A DNA stretch of 64,000 nucleotides from Linnemannia hyalina (taxonomy: Eukaryota; Mortierellomycota; Mortierellomycetes; Mortierellales; Mortierellaceae), in NCBI GenBank assembly GCA_019671135.1, contig JAHRHY010000024.1:1-64000 (forward strand), in the 5' to 3' direction. Under the pieces are notes generated by a model. That model was not told where the DNA came from. It did no database searches and was given only the letters and a program-made list of their open reading frames with translations. Position numbers and translations under genes: made by a program. Position 1 is the first letter of the stretch. Every line of letters begins with the position of its first letter. Below are positions 19,392-29,900 of this stretch, piece by piece.

Positions 19392-20895
19392 ATACGTGAT
19401 GCTGCCAAGATACTCCCTGAAGGCGCTCATTACATCGTCAAGCGGAAGAATCTAACGGTTGAGCGAGTCCTGCTTTACTGGCTGCATGATCAACGCAAGA
19501 AGAATGTTCCTGTAACAGGCAAGCTGATGAAGGAGGCAGGTCATTTTGCATGTATGGTCCTCTGCGACCTCAAGGACGATTCGGGCGACACTGTATCCGA
19601 GGCGCCAATGTCGTTTTCGGCCTGGTGGTTTGACTCATTCAAGAAACAGCATCGCATCTCGTATTGTCAGCTTCATGGAGAGGCAGGATCGGTCGACCTA
19701 GACGCAATTGAACCTGAACTTGACAAAATTCGCAGGATTTGCACCCAGTACACTCCCGACAACATTTTCAACTGCGATGAGACCGGAATGTATGTGAAGG
19801 AGCTGGACACCAAATCCTATGCGACACCGCTTTCCAAATCTGGCGCCAAGGCTTTTAGGGATTGCAGAGTCTCTATTTTATTCTGCATCAACGCCTCTGG
19901 CACATCTCTCAACTTGGCCAAGACTAAAAAGTCATTGAAGCCGTTGGTTATCGGTAATATGCTATTTTTTATGATATTGCAATGAATTATACCCAGCAAT
20001 ATCTTTTCACATCTTAACCTTTATAACTCCTTGATGATCGTTAGGTGAACACATCCCCAGAGACGTCGAAAAACAGGCCGCCTTGAGGATGACTATGTTG
20101 AGAACGTCAAGTGGATGGATGATCGGCGAAATATTCACAGCCTGGCTGGAACTGTTGGATGATGAGCTCGAACAGCCAACCCTTCTCCTTCTGGATTCAG
20201 CAGGAGCCCACAACAACGTCGATATGTATCGTTGGAAACACCTTCGCATCCTTCGACTACCCCCGCATTCAACAGCGGTTACCCAGCCTCTCGACGCCGG
20301 CGTTATCAGTGCTTTCAAACGGGCATTCCTGGAGAAGCTTGGCCGCGAAATGTATTATGCTCGTAACTTTGACCAAACGGCGACTATCTCCAATGGGTGC
20401 GCTTGGACACTGATTCCGGACGCATGGGATGAGATCCAACCTTCCACGCTGCGCAACTGTTTCGCCAAAACCCCTGTACTTCCAACAGAAATATGCGAGG
20501 CGCTCCACCGACAACGGTCGACCAAGGATGAGCAGCAACCGAAACCTCAGCACACTCAGGGCGAAAAATACAAGGAGCAGGAGAAAGCATACTTCGAACA
20601 TATTATTGCCAAGGTTGGGGAGGGCGATGAGCTGGATTTAAGAGTGGAAGAAAGCAGGGATGAGCAGGCCGAGAAGGAGCTACAACAAGTGGATGAGGAG
20701 GGTGGAGAACGGGAAAGCGTGGGCGATGATCAACCAAGCACTGGCGATTGCACAAGCCATGAGGATGCTGAAAGCTCACCCATTGCAGACACAGATATCT
20801 ATGCGACTATCGAAACGCTGGAACACTTGGTAGGAGACAGTGCTGTTCTCGGTACCAAGCGAGCGCGACAGAGTGCGGAACGAGACCAAGGGTAA
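19392..20895 (+). pseudogene. Pogo/Tigger-like DDE transposase, 5' end missing
   Basis: Two exons with an intron at 19954-20044 (GTAATA...TTAG); the reading frame is kept. A CENP-B-type helix-turn-helix segment (VLLYWLHDQRKKN) is followed by the DDE domain: first D in NIFNCDETGMY, second in LLLLDSAGAHNN, third in TQPLDAGVISAFKRAF. The C-terminal ~130 residues are acidic. Upstream of 19392 there is an in-frame stop and then the G1 LTR, so the N-terminal DNA-binding half is lost or lies in an exon removed by the G1 insertion. The right terminal repeat of the element is at ~21135-21182. Confidence 0.82.
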
Positions 20896-21134
20896 AGGGA
20901 GGTCCGAAAAGCAGTAAAACACCTTATGCATGCTTGTGCGGTCGTTAGGGAAGAAGATTTGGTCAAGGAAGTCGCGAGCGATCATGAATAAAAACACGAC
21001 GTTCCTCTTCTTCCTTTCTGGACATGAATGCATGGTTGCGTCAAGGCTCACGTGCACTATATACTCGAGACTGTGTTTTAGTGTTTTAAAATAATTCTCT
21101 TAGAGAGTAAATTCAATCCGAATTGTTTTTTTTT

Positions 21135-21182
21135 GGGCACACTTTTAGCTGGGCAAGTGTGACCAAAAACCATTTTCGACTG
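21135..21182 (+). repeat. Right terminal inverted repeat of the pogo-like element
   Basis: On the complementary strand the end reads CAGTCGAAAATGG followed by TTTTTGGTCACAC, the usual look of a pogo/Fot1 terminus. It is followed outward by TA (21183-21184), the expected target dinucleotide. The left terminus is not in the window, presumably lost with the gene's 5' part. Confidence 0.65.
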
Positions 21183-21184
21183 TA

Positions 21185-22078
21185 CGGGGTTTATATTTCT
21201 ATTTTACCCCGTCTTTTTATTTAACGAAGAAGTGTTGCTAGCGACCACATCACCACATGACAGATGGTCGCTGCTCAACTACCACCTTCGTGATTATTTA
21301 TAATAATTATCATCTCCGTGATTATTTGCCACCTATGTGGTTAGCTATCACCTCCATGGTTAAATATCACTCCAGTGGTGTAAAATAATAAAACAACTCT
21401 TTTCTTCTCATTGACTCAAGCCCCATATACTTCTCACTACCAACATCCAACCCCTTAAACACGAAACCAGAATACTTCATTGTTACTCAGGGGAGAGGGT
21501 CGAGGCCAGAGTTGTAGGACCGCTGTGAAGTCCTCAATTGGTACGGGGGGAAGGGGGTTGTGGTGATAGCGTCCTAAAGAATCTCACGAAACGATATACT
21601 GCAGCACGCCAGCGAAACTCTTGTCAGTACAACTCTCGTCCAAGAAGTGATGTGTAAAAGGACCTTCTATTCATAATATCAAAGAGGGGGTTTGTTACCT
21701 GCAGCACGCCAGCGAAACTCTTGTCAGTACAACTCTTGTCCAAGAAGTGATGTGTAAAAGGACAAAGAGCAGACAAGAGGGCTCGGCGCACTACTAATAC
21801 TATCTACTAAAGAATATGACTGCTAACTTAAAGCATCGCCGCCACTGCCTAGCCACCGTCTTTTTGTAACACCACCAAATATAAGCCCCTTAATAACAAA
21901 ATAAATACAGTCCAACTATCACCTCGCCTCAACGCGCGTGGAAAGCACAGACCACATTCAGGTACCGCGTTTCATTAGTCACTACAAACCCCTTAAGAAT
22001 AAAAACAATTAGACCACGGTAGTGGTAGTGAACAAAGCATCTACAACGCGCCTGCCGAATTCGGCAGAAGGAGGAGAG
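21185..22078. other. Gene-free stretch with rDNA-spacer-like and LRR-3'UTR-like pieces
   Basis: 21488-21590 is related to 45659-45780 (GGGAGAGGGTCGAGGCCAGAG, then AAGTCCTCAATTGGTACGGG), which follows a 28S fragment there and may be rDNA spacer. A ~65-bp block is duplicated (21597 and 21699, CTGCAGCACGCCAGCGAAAC). From ~21885 the sequence resembles the stretch after the LRR gene stop at 25676 (AAGCCCCTTAA and GTGAACAAAGCATC), as if it were the 3' tail of a lost LRR gene. No ORF. Confidence 0.55.
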
Positions 22079-22152
22079 AAAGAGCCAACATCGAAGGATC
22101 AAAAAGCAACGTCGCTATGAACGCTTGGCTGCCACAAGCCAGTTATCCCTGT
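22079..22152 (-). rRNA. Short 28S rRNA fragment 1
   Basis: The complement matches the conserved nuclear large-subunit rRNA segment around the peptidyl-transferase loop (GGATAACTGGCTTGTGGCAG and CATAGCGACGTTGC), with a few changes. It breaks off after ...TTATCCCTGT where rRNA continues GG. The left side shows a diverged continuation (GAATTC...). Confidence 0.8.
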
Positions 22153-22735
22153 TGATAAAGCAGAATTGGAGAGGTGATAGCTGGCAATGCAAAAAGAGGT
22201 AAAACGTTGGTTGGCAAAGTAGCCAAGAGTAGTCACAGATGGCAATACAATGGACAATGGCAAAGCAGAATTGGGAACTGGCATTGCGCCAACCTGAACA
22301 AGCATAAAAGGCATGCACGCATATTAGTCTACCACATTGTGAATGATCAATCGATTCTTGTGTGACTTTGTAAGTGATCGGTCGACAGGTGCCCTCGAAT
22401 TTTTCCTCAGTTCCCTTGAAATTTTCCTTGTGCAACCATGATCGTTAATGACTAATCAATATTGGCAGAGCATCCACAGGCATAGTCAATTCGTACCAAC
22501 AACATGGAGAAATGGCGAAGCAAAATAATGACTTCGCTTTAAAGTAGATACAGCACAAAACAGGCGCAGGGGTGAAGTGCCGAAGATTTGAGTTGAAAAG
22601 GTAACGTTGAAATTTGTCTTTTTCACTCTTTCTCCTCTACCATCACACACATTTCCCCTACTTTACTTCCCACACAAAATCACCATACCCCCCTCCCCCC
22701 CCCCCCACCTACAACACAGTCATCTAAAACGAGCA

Positions 22736-25676
22736 ATGGAAGAGACTCAATCGTTTCGCATTACTGGCACAACTGATGTCAAAAACATCGATGTGGATAT
22801 TGTCAGTGGGCAGAATGTAATCTACTGGGAGGACATCAATCAGGTCTTTCCAAGAGTTGGGCACGTCTGCAATGGCAGTTCCATAGTCAAGTTACTTAGA
22901 GACTCAAGTCGAATCAGGTAATGTAAGACTGTGCAAGGGAACCGAATAAAACTGGACAATGAAGAGCAATCAGGCTAATGAAGCACAGTGTCTAATTTGT
23001 CCTTATAGAATCGTGCCTCACTGCATCAAGCATTGCCCAGGAGTGGTTCTGGACGTAGTCTTGTCCACCAATGAGCATGCTCATGTTGACCCTCCAATGG
23101 CAACCTTGGGTCTAGCTCCCGATACACCCACCCATCCTTACCATCCCGGCGCTATCATTAATGAGCTTAACGTCAATCCTCCAGCGAGCTCCACCGCGAC
23201 ACTTGCTGAGTTTGTCTCTAGCCTTGCCATTGCCGCGGAATCTTCCACTGATCTTTCGTCCGCTGAGCCACGCCAAGCAACCGTGACCAGAGGAAACACC
23301 ACTCATATCCAGAGTCAGTTCATTTCTGTGGCCGCGGTCATCGAGCACGCCCGCCAGTCTGGAAAGCCATTGACCTCTGAAGCGCTCTCTTCACTGATTG
23401 CCTCAAAGTTGACTCCGGCGTCAATGGCCAAATCCGGGTTCGAGAGAACAGTCATTCACAAGCTAGATGGACTTCACGACCAAGGCGCTATGACTCAGCA
23501 GATTGCCCGGGAGGTTTGGGAGTTACAAAAACAGATGAACGATCGATTGGTTCTGATCCAGAGCAAGACCGAGGCCATCTTGACGCAGCAGTTGGAGCTG
23601 GCCGAGTATCCGATTCCTCGGTTGTTTATTGTCTTGCCAGAAGTACCAGCAAAGTACGATCCCGGCAACTGGTTTAGAACCAAGTTTCGACTGCATTTCA
23701 TTTGTGAATGCGGTAAGCATACCGACGTCAACAACAGCAAGGATCCACATCACCTCCACCTGGCAAAACACGAAGGATATCTCATCCGTGAGCCAACCGA
23801 GTTCTTCAAGAAATATGGTCCGTTTCTTTTGTTGATGCTAGAGCTGATCAAGTTTGGCACAAGTATCGCCGGCCATGTTGTTCCTACCTTGGCCAGCCTT
23901 AAGGTTGTCGAGCTGGCTGACTCTGTCAAACAGTCTGTCGAGTTAGTCACGGCCAAGATCGATTACTCGCTCGAATGTATCGATAAGCAATTGGCAAAAG
24001 TTCAAGCATCATCTCCAGAGGATCACATCGACACTGAGCCTGGAGCAGCAATGACACAACACGACTTGACCAACTATCTGAGCGATGTCGAGGGACTTGA
24101 AGGTATCGAGTTACGCCAGTTGAGATCATTCTTGAAGACATCAGAGGAGGAAAATCTTCTCGGGAACCTTTACCGAATGACGACACCGGATGGCCACGTC
24201 AAATGGGTCTGCTACGACCACTACCGAGCCAGCTATCAAGAGAAGCACACCCAGAAGCTCCGAAGTGTGGTCCAGATGGCACAAGGAGAATTTGATGAGC
24301 AACTGGGAAGGATCATAATAACTCTGACTTCCAGCATTGTCGCTGCCGAGTTTTATGACGCCGTCAGCAAAGCCAAGGGTATCCTCGGACTCACCGTCGA
24401 TATGAGTTGGGAGTGCATCAGGAGTGATCTTGAAGCATTAGAGAATGCACTCAAGCAATCAAGAATCTCGATACTTCGCCTTAATCTCCGACAATTTCGA
24501 ACAAGCCTCGGCAGTAAACTATTGTCGACATCCGCACAATGCGAAGTACTTAATCGCATCATAGAATTTCCTCGTATGAAAATGATCCATATCGTTCTTC
24601 CAAAGGAGTTCATCAAGCTTTTCAATCTCCAACCAAAAACACCATCCCATCTTTGCAAGCTATCCTTCGAGTTGGCAGCTTTATCTATTGGAGGAAAAGA
24701 ATTTGGGAGACTAGCAGAGACACTTAAGACCAACTCGACTCTGACCACTTTGAACTTAAGGGACAACTCAATCGGAGATAACGGAGCACAGGCGCTGTCT
24801 GCGGCACTCAAGATCAACTCGACTCTAACCATTTTGGACTTGGGTCACAATTCGATCGGAGACAACGGAGCTCAGGCGCTGTCTGAGGCACTCAACACCA
24901 ACTCGACTCTGACCACTTTGAACTTGTACATTAACTCGATCACAGACAACGGAGCCAAGGCGCTGTCTGAGGCACTCAAGACCAACTCGACTCTGACCAC
25001 TTTGAACTTGGGTCACAATTCGATTAGAGAAAATGGAGTCAAGGCGCTGGCTGAGGCACTCAAGACCAACTCGACTCTGACCACTTTGAACTTGTACACC
25101 AACTGGATCGGAGTCAACGGAGTTCAGGCGCTGTCTGAGGCACTCGAGATCAACTCGACTCTGACCACTTTGGATTTGGCTTACAGCGGGATTGGAGAGA
25201 ATGGAGTCAAGGCGCTGGCTGAGGCACTCAAGACCAACTCGACTCTGACCACTTTGAACTTGGGTCACAATTCGATCGGAGACAATGGAGCTCAGGCGCT
25301 GTCTGAGGCACTCAAGACCAACTCGACTCTGACCACTTTGAAATTGTATACCAACTCGATCGGAGACAACGGAGTTCAGGCGCTGTCTGAGGCACTCGAG
25401 ATCAACTCGACTCTGACCACTTTGCATTTGGGTTACAACTCAATCAGACCCAACGGAGCTCAGGCGCTGGCTGAGGCACTCAAGACCAACTCGACTCTGA
25501 CCACTTTGGACTTGACCAACAACTCGATCGGAGACAACGGAGTTCAGGCGCTGGCTGAGGCACTCAAGACCAACTCGACTCTGACCACTTTGAAATTGTA
25601 TACCAACTCGATCGGAGACAACGGAGCTCAGGCGCTGGCACTCAAGACCAACTCGACTGCGACCATCATAACATAA
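22736..25676 (+). CDS. Large RNI-type leucine-rich-repeat protein
   Basis: Two exons. The first starts MEETQSFRITGT at 22736. The intron 22918-22988 or, more likely, 22918-23008 (acceptor TTATAG) keeps the frame: the split codon AG/A restores R and continues IVPHCIKHCPG. The N-terminal ~550 residues hold no domain I recognise, though they are well-formed coding sequence with a C-x-C..H segment near HFICECGKH. The C-terminal ~330 residues are about eleven 28-residue RNI-type repeats (NSIGDNGAQALSEALKTNST pattern). Such repeats usually bind proteins. The last repeat lost three codons in frame and the protein ends TATIIT. The function is unknown; large LRR families of this type are common in Mortierella-like fungi (general knowledge). 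Confidence 0.82.
24724..25668 (+). repeat. 84-bp coding tandem repeats (LRR array)
   Basis: Nucleotide units of ~84 bp such as GACTCTGACCACTTTG plus GAGGCACTCAAGACCAAC recur with very little silent divergence. The same words recur in the LRR gene at 46334, so recent expansion or gene conversion is likely. Confidence 0.88.
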
Positions 25677-25863
25677 GCCCCTTAAGTAATAACATTTCAA
25701 ATACACAGTCTACAGTTAACACGCGTGCGCACAGACGCACAGACCATATCCAGGAGGGCAAACTGAGTTTGAAGCTACTAAACCCCTTAAATAAAATAAA
25801 AATTTTGTCAAGTGAACAAAGCATCAACAACGCGCCCGACGAATTCGGCAGAAGAAGGAGAGA
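25677..25863. other. LRR gene 3' flank, duplicated upstream of the gene
   Basis: Related to ~21885-22078 in the same orientation, and followed like it by a short 28S fragment. Contains AAGCCCCTTAAG and ACTAAACCCCTTAAA motifs. Probably the LRR 3' UTR. Confidence 0.55.
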
Positions 25864-25929
25864 AAGAGCCGACATCGAAGGATCAAAAAGCAACGTCGCT
25901 ATGAACGCTTGGCTGCCACAAGCCAGTTA
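25864..25929 (-). rRNA. Short 28S rRNA fragment 2
   Basis: Same rRNA segment as fragment 1. It breaks at ...CCAGTTA, then runs into a 16-bp word (GGAACGAATGTTCCAT) present twice. Confidence 0.8.
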
Positions 25930-26173
25930 ATGGAACGAATGTTCCATGGAACGAATGTTCCTATTATAAATAACTTTCCTGGGAAAAAATAAAATACTAT
26001 ATATGTCAGTTTTCTTTGAACATTTGCCAAAAAGTCAATTGCCTTTTGCGTGGATTGAACAATTCCCTAAAAGTCAATTGTCCATTACAGAGCACCTTCC
26101 ATATTTGGTCAATCCAATGCTACCTGCATGGCCCATGGTAGTGGTGACGTCATATGCAACATGGTTTCAGATG

Positions 26174-26493
26174 GTGCCCCTGATGATGCTGATCATGACG
26201 AGGTACTTCATTTGTTTCTCCGGGGCCTGTAAGGCGCTCTAGAAGCATATTTAATCAACTACCCCTTAATACTCTTACATTTTCACATAAGGCTTTGAGC
26301 AACATGGAAATTATATGCACCATGGCCCAAAAGGTGCCCCTGATGATGCTGATCATGGCGAGGTACTTCATCTGCTTCTCCGGGGCCTGTGAGGCGCTCT
26401 AGAAGCATATTTATTCAACTACCCCTTAATACTCTTACATTTTCACATAAGGCTATGAGCAACATGGAGAATCTATGCACCACGGCCCATGTA
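26174..26493. repeat. 160-bp tandem duplication
   Basis: Two units starting GTGCCCCTGATGATGCTG at 26174 and 26334, sharing CTCCGGGGCCTGT and AACTACCCCTTAATACTC. A few base changes separate them. No coding sense is apparent. Confidence 0.85.
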
Positions 26494-26689
26494 TTTTGTA
26501 ATTCTCACACTCTCTGCACATGCACATGTACACACATATACATATGCACATACACACTCTCTCTCCCCCTTCTGCGCTTGTAGTATCCATCTCTTGTGCA
26601 ATAAATGGGATCTCTTTATCCTGAATACCCTGCTTGGTGATATGCACCCTGTGTATTTTAACATCTCTGAAATGCAGACGAAAGAAGAT

Positions 26690-26950
26690 GGAGAGGATGA
26701 GTGGATGACATGACAAGAGGATAAGAGGACAAAAGGATAACAGAGCAAGAGGACAAGAGGATAAGAGAGCAAGAGGACAAAAGGACAAGGGAACAAGAGG
26801 ATATAAGGACATAAGAGGATGAGTGGATGAGGATGAGAGAACAAGAGAATGAAAGAATGATAGGACAAGAGGACAAAAGGATGAGAGGATGAGAGAAAGA
26901 GAGGACAAGAGGATGAAAGGATAATAGAATGACAGGATATCTTTGTCGCA
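26690..26950. repeat. Purine-rich low-complexity tract
   Basis: Irregular repeats of GACAAGAGGATAAGAGG type over ~260 bp. ORFs here are artefacts of the composition. The stretch to 27202 has no recognisable gene and is likely downstream sequence of the next gene. Confidence 0.8.
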
Positions 26951-27202
26951 TTAGACTGAGCATGGAGATAAAGGAAAGGAATTCTTTTTGCAAATCAAAG
27001 GATTTTATTTTTTCTGTTTTGCTCTTGTTTCTGTGTGTGCAAAAGAATTATGGGATGACTTGTGTGCTTTATATGTCAAGAGCAAATGAAGGAGTGAATT
27101 GAACTTCTGCATGTATGTGTTATGTAAGGAGCATATGAAGGAGTGATTTGAAGTTCAACTTGGGTCTAGAAGGCATCGTGTCGCCGTGCACTTTGACACC
27201 GC

Positions 27203-28499
27203 TTACGCCCTCTTGGATTTTCCCTTCTTGACGGAAGAAGGGGCCCCAGTTGGATCAATGGTGGGTACAAGGTTTTCTGACTGGTGCGTTCCTTGCTGAC
27301 TCTGTTCGGGGACAGCCTTCTTCTTTCCCGGAGGGTTGGCGGTAGTGAGAGGTGGTTGGAATCGCAAGTGGGATCTTTGCACCGGCCTTCTCCTTCTGAG
27401 GGTCTCGTCCTGTTCCTGCTCCTGTTCCTCAGTGGCTTGTGCTGGAGAAGGTTGCTGGGCTGACTGGCCACCGTCGCCTCCAAAAAGGGAGGCCATGGAA
27501 GGGCGACGTGAGGCGGGCTCTTGGTCGGATCCTGAAGAGAGGGAGGGGGACTTCATGCTACGGGTGAGAAGAGTAGCCATCGACGACCGGCGGGATTTCG
27601 TGGAAACGTCTATTGTTGAGGAGGACTCTCCAGCATTTGGAGTTCCTCCAATGAGGTTCATGGCCATGATGGATTGACGGATTCCTTTCTGTAGGTTCAA
27701 TTCATCCTCCAAAGTATCCTTGACCGGGTCCATGGGAACCTCCACAACGTCTTCGACATCTTGAGCAATAGCTGTCTTGCCTTGGCTTGCGATCTTCTTG
27801 AGCGCCTCGTGGGCAAGCTCCGAGCTGGCGGCCTATATGAAACGACCAAGTGGTATATAAAGAGTACGGCGTCAATAAAAAATGCAACAAGCAAAAAAGA
27901 ACGAGAAAGGATAATAATGGCACTTACGCGCTTCGTCATCGCCTGATTCTTATTAACGGCCACCTGCATCTTCGCCGCTATCTCCTTTTCCAGAGCCGAC
28001 TCTTCCTACCAGTAGAGAAGTAAGAAGGCTTTGTGTTACACAGCTTATCATAGAACAAAAAGAGAGGACTGTAGGAAAAATAAATAGAACTTACTTGTGC
28101 TTGTTTGCCCCATGTTTTCTTCTTTACCACGTCGGCAAAGTCCACAATAGGACCGTGCCCCTTGTGTTTTTTGATGGCTTCTGGCGTGATGGAGGGCGCA
28201 TAGACGAGATTGCCACCAATGTTGTAGCAATGACAGATGACATCTCCGGTGAGGCAAAGCATATCATCCTTTTTGATGCTCAGCAAGTCCCTTTTGACGA
28301 ACTTTGAAGTTTTGGTTGTAAAGACGTATGTTTGTTCCATAGGAAATATAGGTTTGGCCCTCTGTGTTGCATTTGGTCGGTATGACCAAGAAAAGGGTAT
28401 CTCAAGTCGTGTCCCGGCCGAATTTTGGGAAACGTTGTCAAGGACGGTGACGACCTCCCTGTTGAGAAAGATGCGTGAAGGAAGGTTGGCGGATGACAT
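27203..28499 (-). CDS. Three-exon gene, unknown function
   Basis: Start MSSANLPSRIF at 28499. Two phase-0 GT-AG introns at 28006-28094 and 27834-27927 join the exons into one frame. The N-terminal ~135 residues form a compact, probably folded region (FSWSYRPNATQ, TYVFTTKTSKF, DMLCLTGDVICHCYN). A helical, charged stretch follows (EKEIAAKMQ, HEALKKIASQ), and then a low-complexity S/P/Q/R-rich tail ending in a basic KKGKSKRA. No family is recognised. The tail looks like a nuclear protein. It lies head-to-head with the Helitron gene, about 1.4 kb away, and could be cargo or host sequence. Confidence 0.72.
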
Positions 28500-28776
28500 G
28501 GGTAAGAAGTGTATTTTGTTGCAAAGAGGAAGAAGTGGATGTGTATTGTGAAGTAAAGAGAAAGTGAAGGGGTGACATATATGTGTGGTTAAGTGGTGAG
28601 AAGAAAAAGAAAAAAGAGGTGAGATGTGAGGTACTGAAGTAGCAAAAGGACTGAACGAGGTTTGATCAACCATCAAGCGCATGACATATAGGTTAGCACA
28701 CACTTGCCATCTTGATCAGAGTGCGAGGCGATTTAGCGAGTGCGAAGGATCTAGGCGAGTGGACCACTGATCATAA

Positions 28777-29163
28777 ATGTTGATTAGCTTTCGATATGCA
28801 TCAGCTTGGAAATATTCACAAGCTCTTGAAAAATGTCTTGGCATCACTTTGCCAGTGCCTGAATATCAGACGCGTCCCTTTACCATTATTTCCCTCTACA
28901 GCCCTGTTGTTCGGTCGATCTTGGTGAGGCAGGTGATGCTGGCGTCTATTGTAGTATTACTTCTTGCCGAAGGACCCAAAGAGACTGAAGAAGCACTCAT
29001 TAGAGAACATTCCTTTTTTCCTATCCTCGACCGTCCAGTGAATGTGTTCTACGAATCTGAGCCTCTTTGTGATCTGTTCCCGTGTGAGTTTCGGCTTCTC
29101 CGTGTTGAGTACGCAAGATTCGTCCTTTTCCTTGATGTGATCTTCCTAGGTCTGCCGAGATGA
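28777..29163 (+). CDS. Hypothetical 128-aa ORF
   Basis: An ORF (MLISFRYASAWKYSQALEK...) between the divergent unknown gene and the Helitron. It has hydrophobic stretches (ASIVVLLLAEG, FVLFLDVIFLG) but no recognised domain. Composition is only weakly coding-like, so it may be chance. Confidence 0.3.
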   Translation: MLISFRYASAWKYSQALEKCLGITLPVPEYQTRPFTIISLYSPVVRSILVRQVMLASIVVLLLAEGPKETEEALIREHSFFPILDRPVNVFYESEPLCDLFPCEFRLLRVEYARFVLFLDVIFLGLPR

Positions 29164-29519
29164 GGCTGGTAGATGTTTTTCTTTTCCTTGTTCCTAGTTC
29201 TGATTACCTATGAGTCAGTCATCCAAAGGTTGCATGCAACCTGCCTGGTAGATTTGTCTTGTTGAATCTCTTCTGTGGTAGTCTCTTTAATGGGTCGTGT
29301 AAGGGGCTTCATGTTAGCGAGGGAATCGTTTGAAAAGATACAAAGGGAGTAGCTGATGGAGTGTAAAGGGTGAATCAGTGTAATCGCAAAAACAAGAGAG
29401 CGGTAAGGAGAATGATGACGTTGACACCATAGTATGAACGTGACCATGGGTTGCGTGGTGCGAAATAAAATAACCCCTCTCTTGACACATTCGACCATGC
29501 ACTGAATCCTCCTTCCTTC

Positions 29520-29863
29520 CTCTTCTTTCACTCCTCATCAACCCTCCGCACTGTCTTCCTCCTCTTCTTTCACTCATCAACCTTCCACACCGTCTTTCTC
29601 TTCTTTCACTCATCAACCTTCCACACTGTCTTCCTCCTCTTCTTTTACTCATCAACCTTCCACACCGCCTTTCTCTTCTTTCATTCATCCACCCTTCACA
29701 CCGTCTTGCTCTTCTTTCACTCATCAACCTTCCACACCGCATTTCTTTTCTTTCACTCATCTACGTTTTACACCGCCTTTCTCTTCTTTCACTCATCTAC
29801 CTTCCACACCGTCTTCCTCTTCTTTCACTCATCAACCTTCCACACCATCTTTTTCCTCTTCTT
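29520..29863. repeat. 36-bp CT-rich minisatellite upstream of Helitron gene
   Basis: About nine copies of TCTTCTTTCACTCATCAACC plus TTCCACACCGTCTTTC with small changes. It ends ~40 bp before the Helitron start codon, so it may be part of its promoter or 5' UTR. Confidence 0.88.
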
Positions 29864-29900
29864 TCCTTGTATCAAAAAACTCTCTTTCAAATAGCACAAC

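Noticed and set aside
24825..25706. Minus-strand 200- and 88-codon repeat ORFs opposite the LRR array
   Set aside because: Shadows caused by the 84-bp period. The plus frame gives the known LRR pattern.
26453..26993. Hydrophobic minus-strand ORFs up to 151 codons
   Set aside because: They arise from purine-rich low-complexity DNA (L/S/F/P only).
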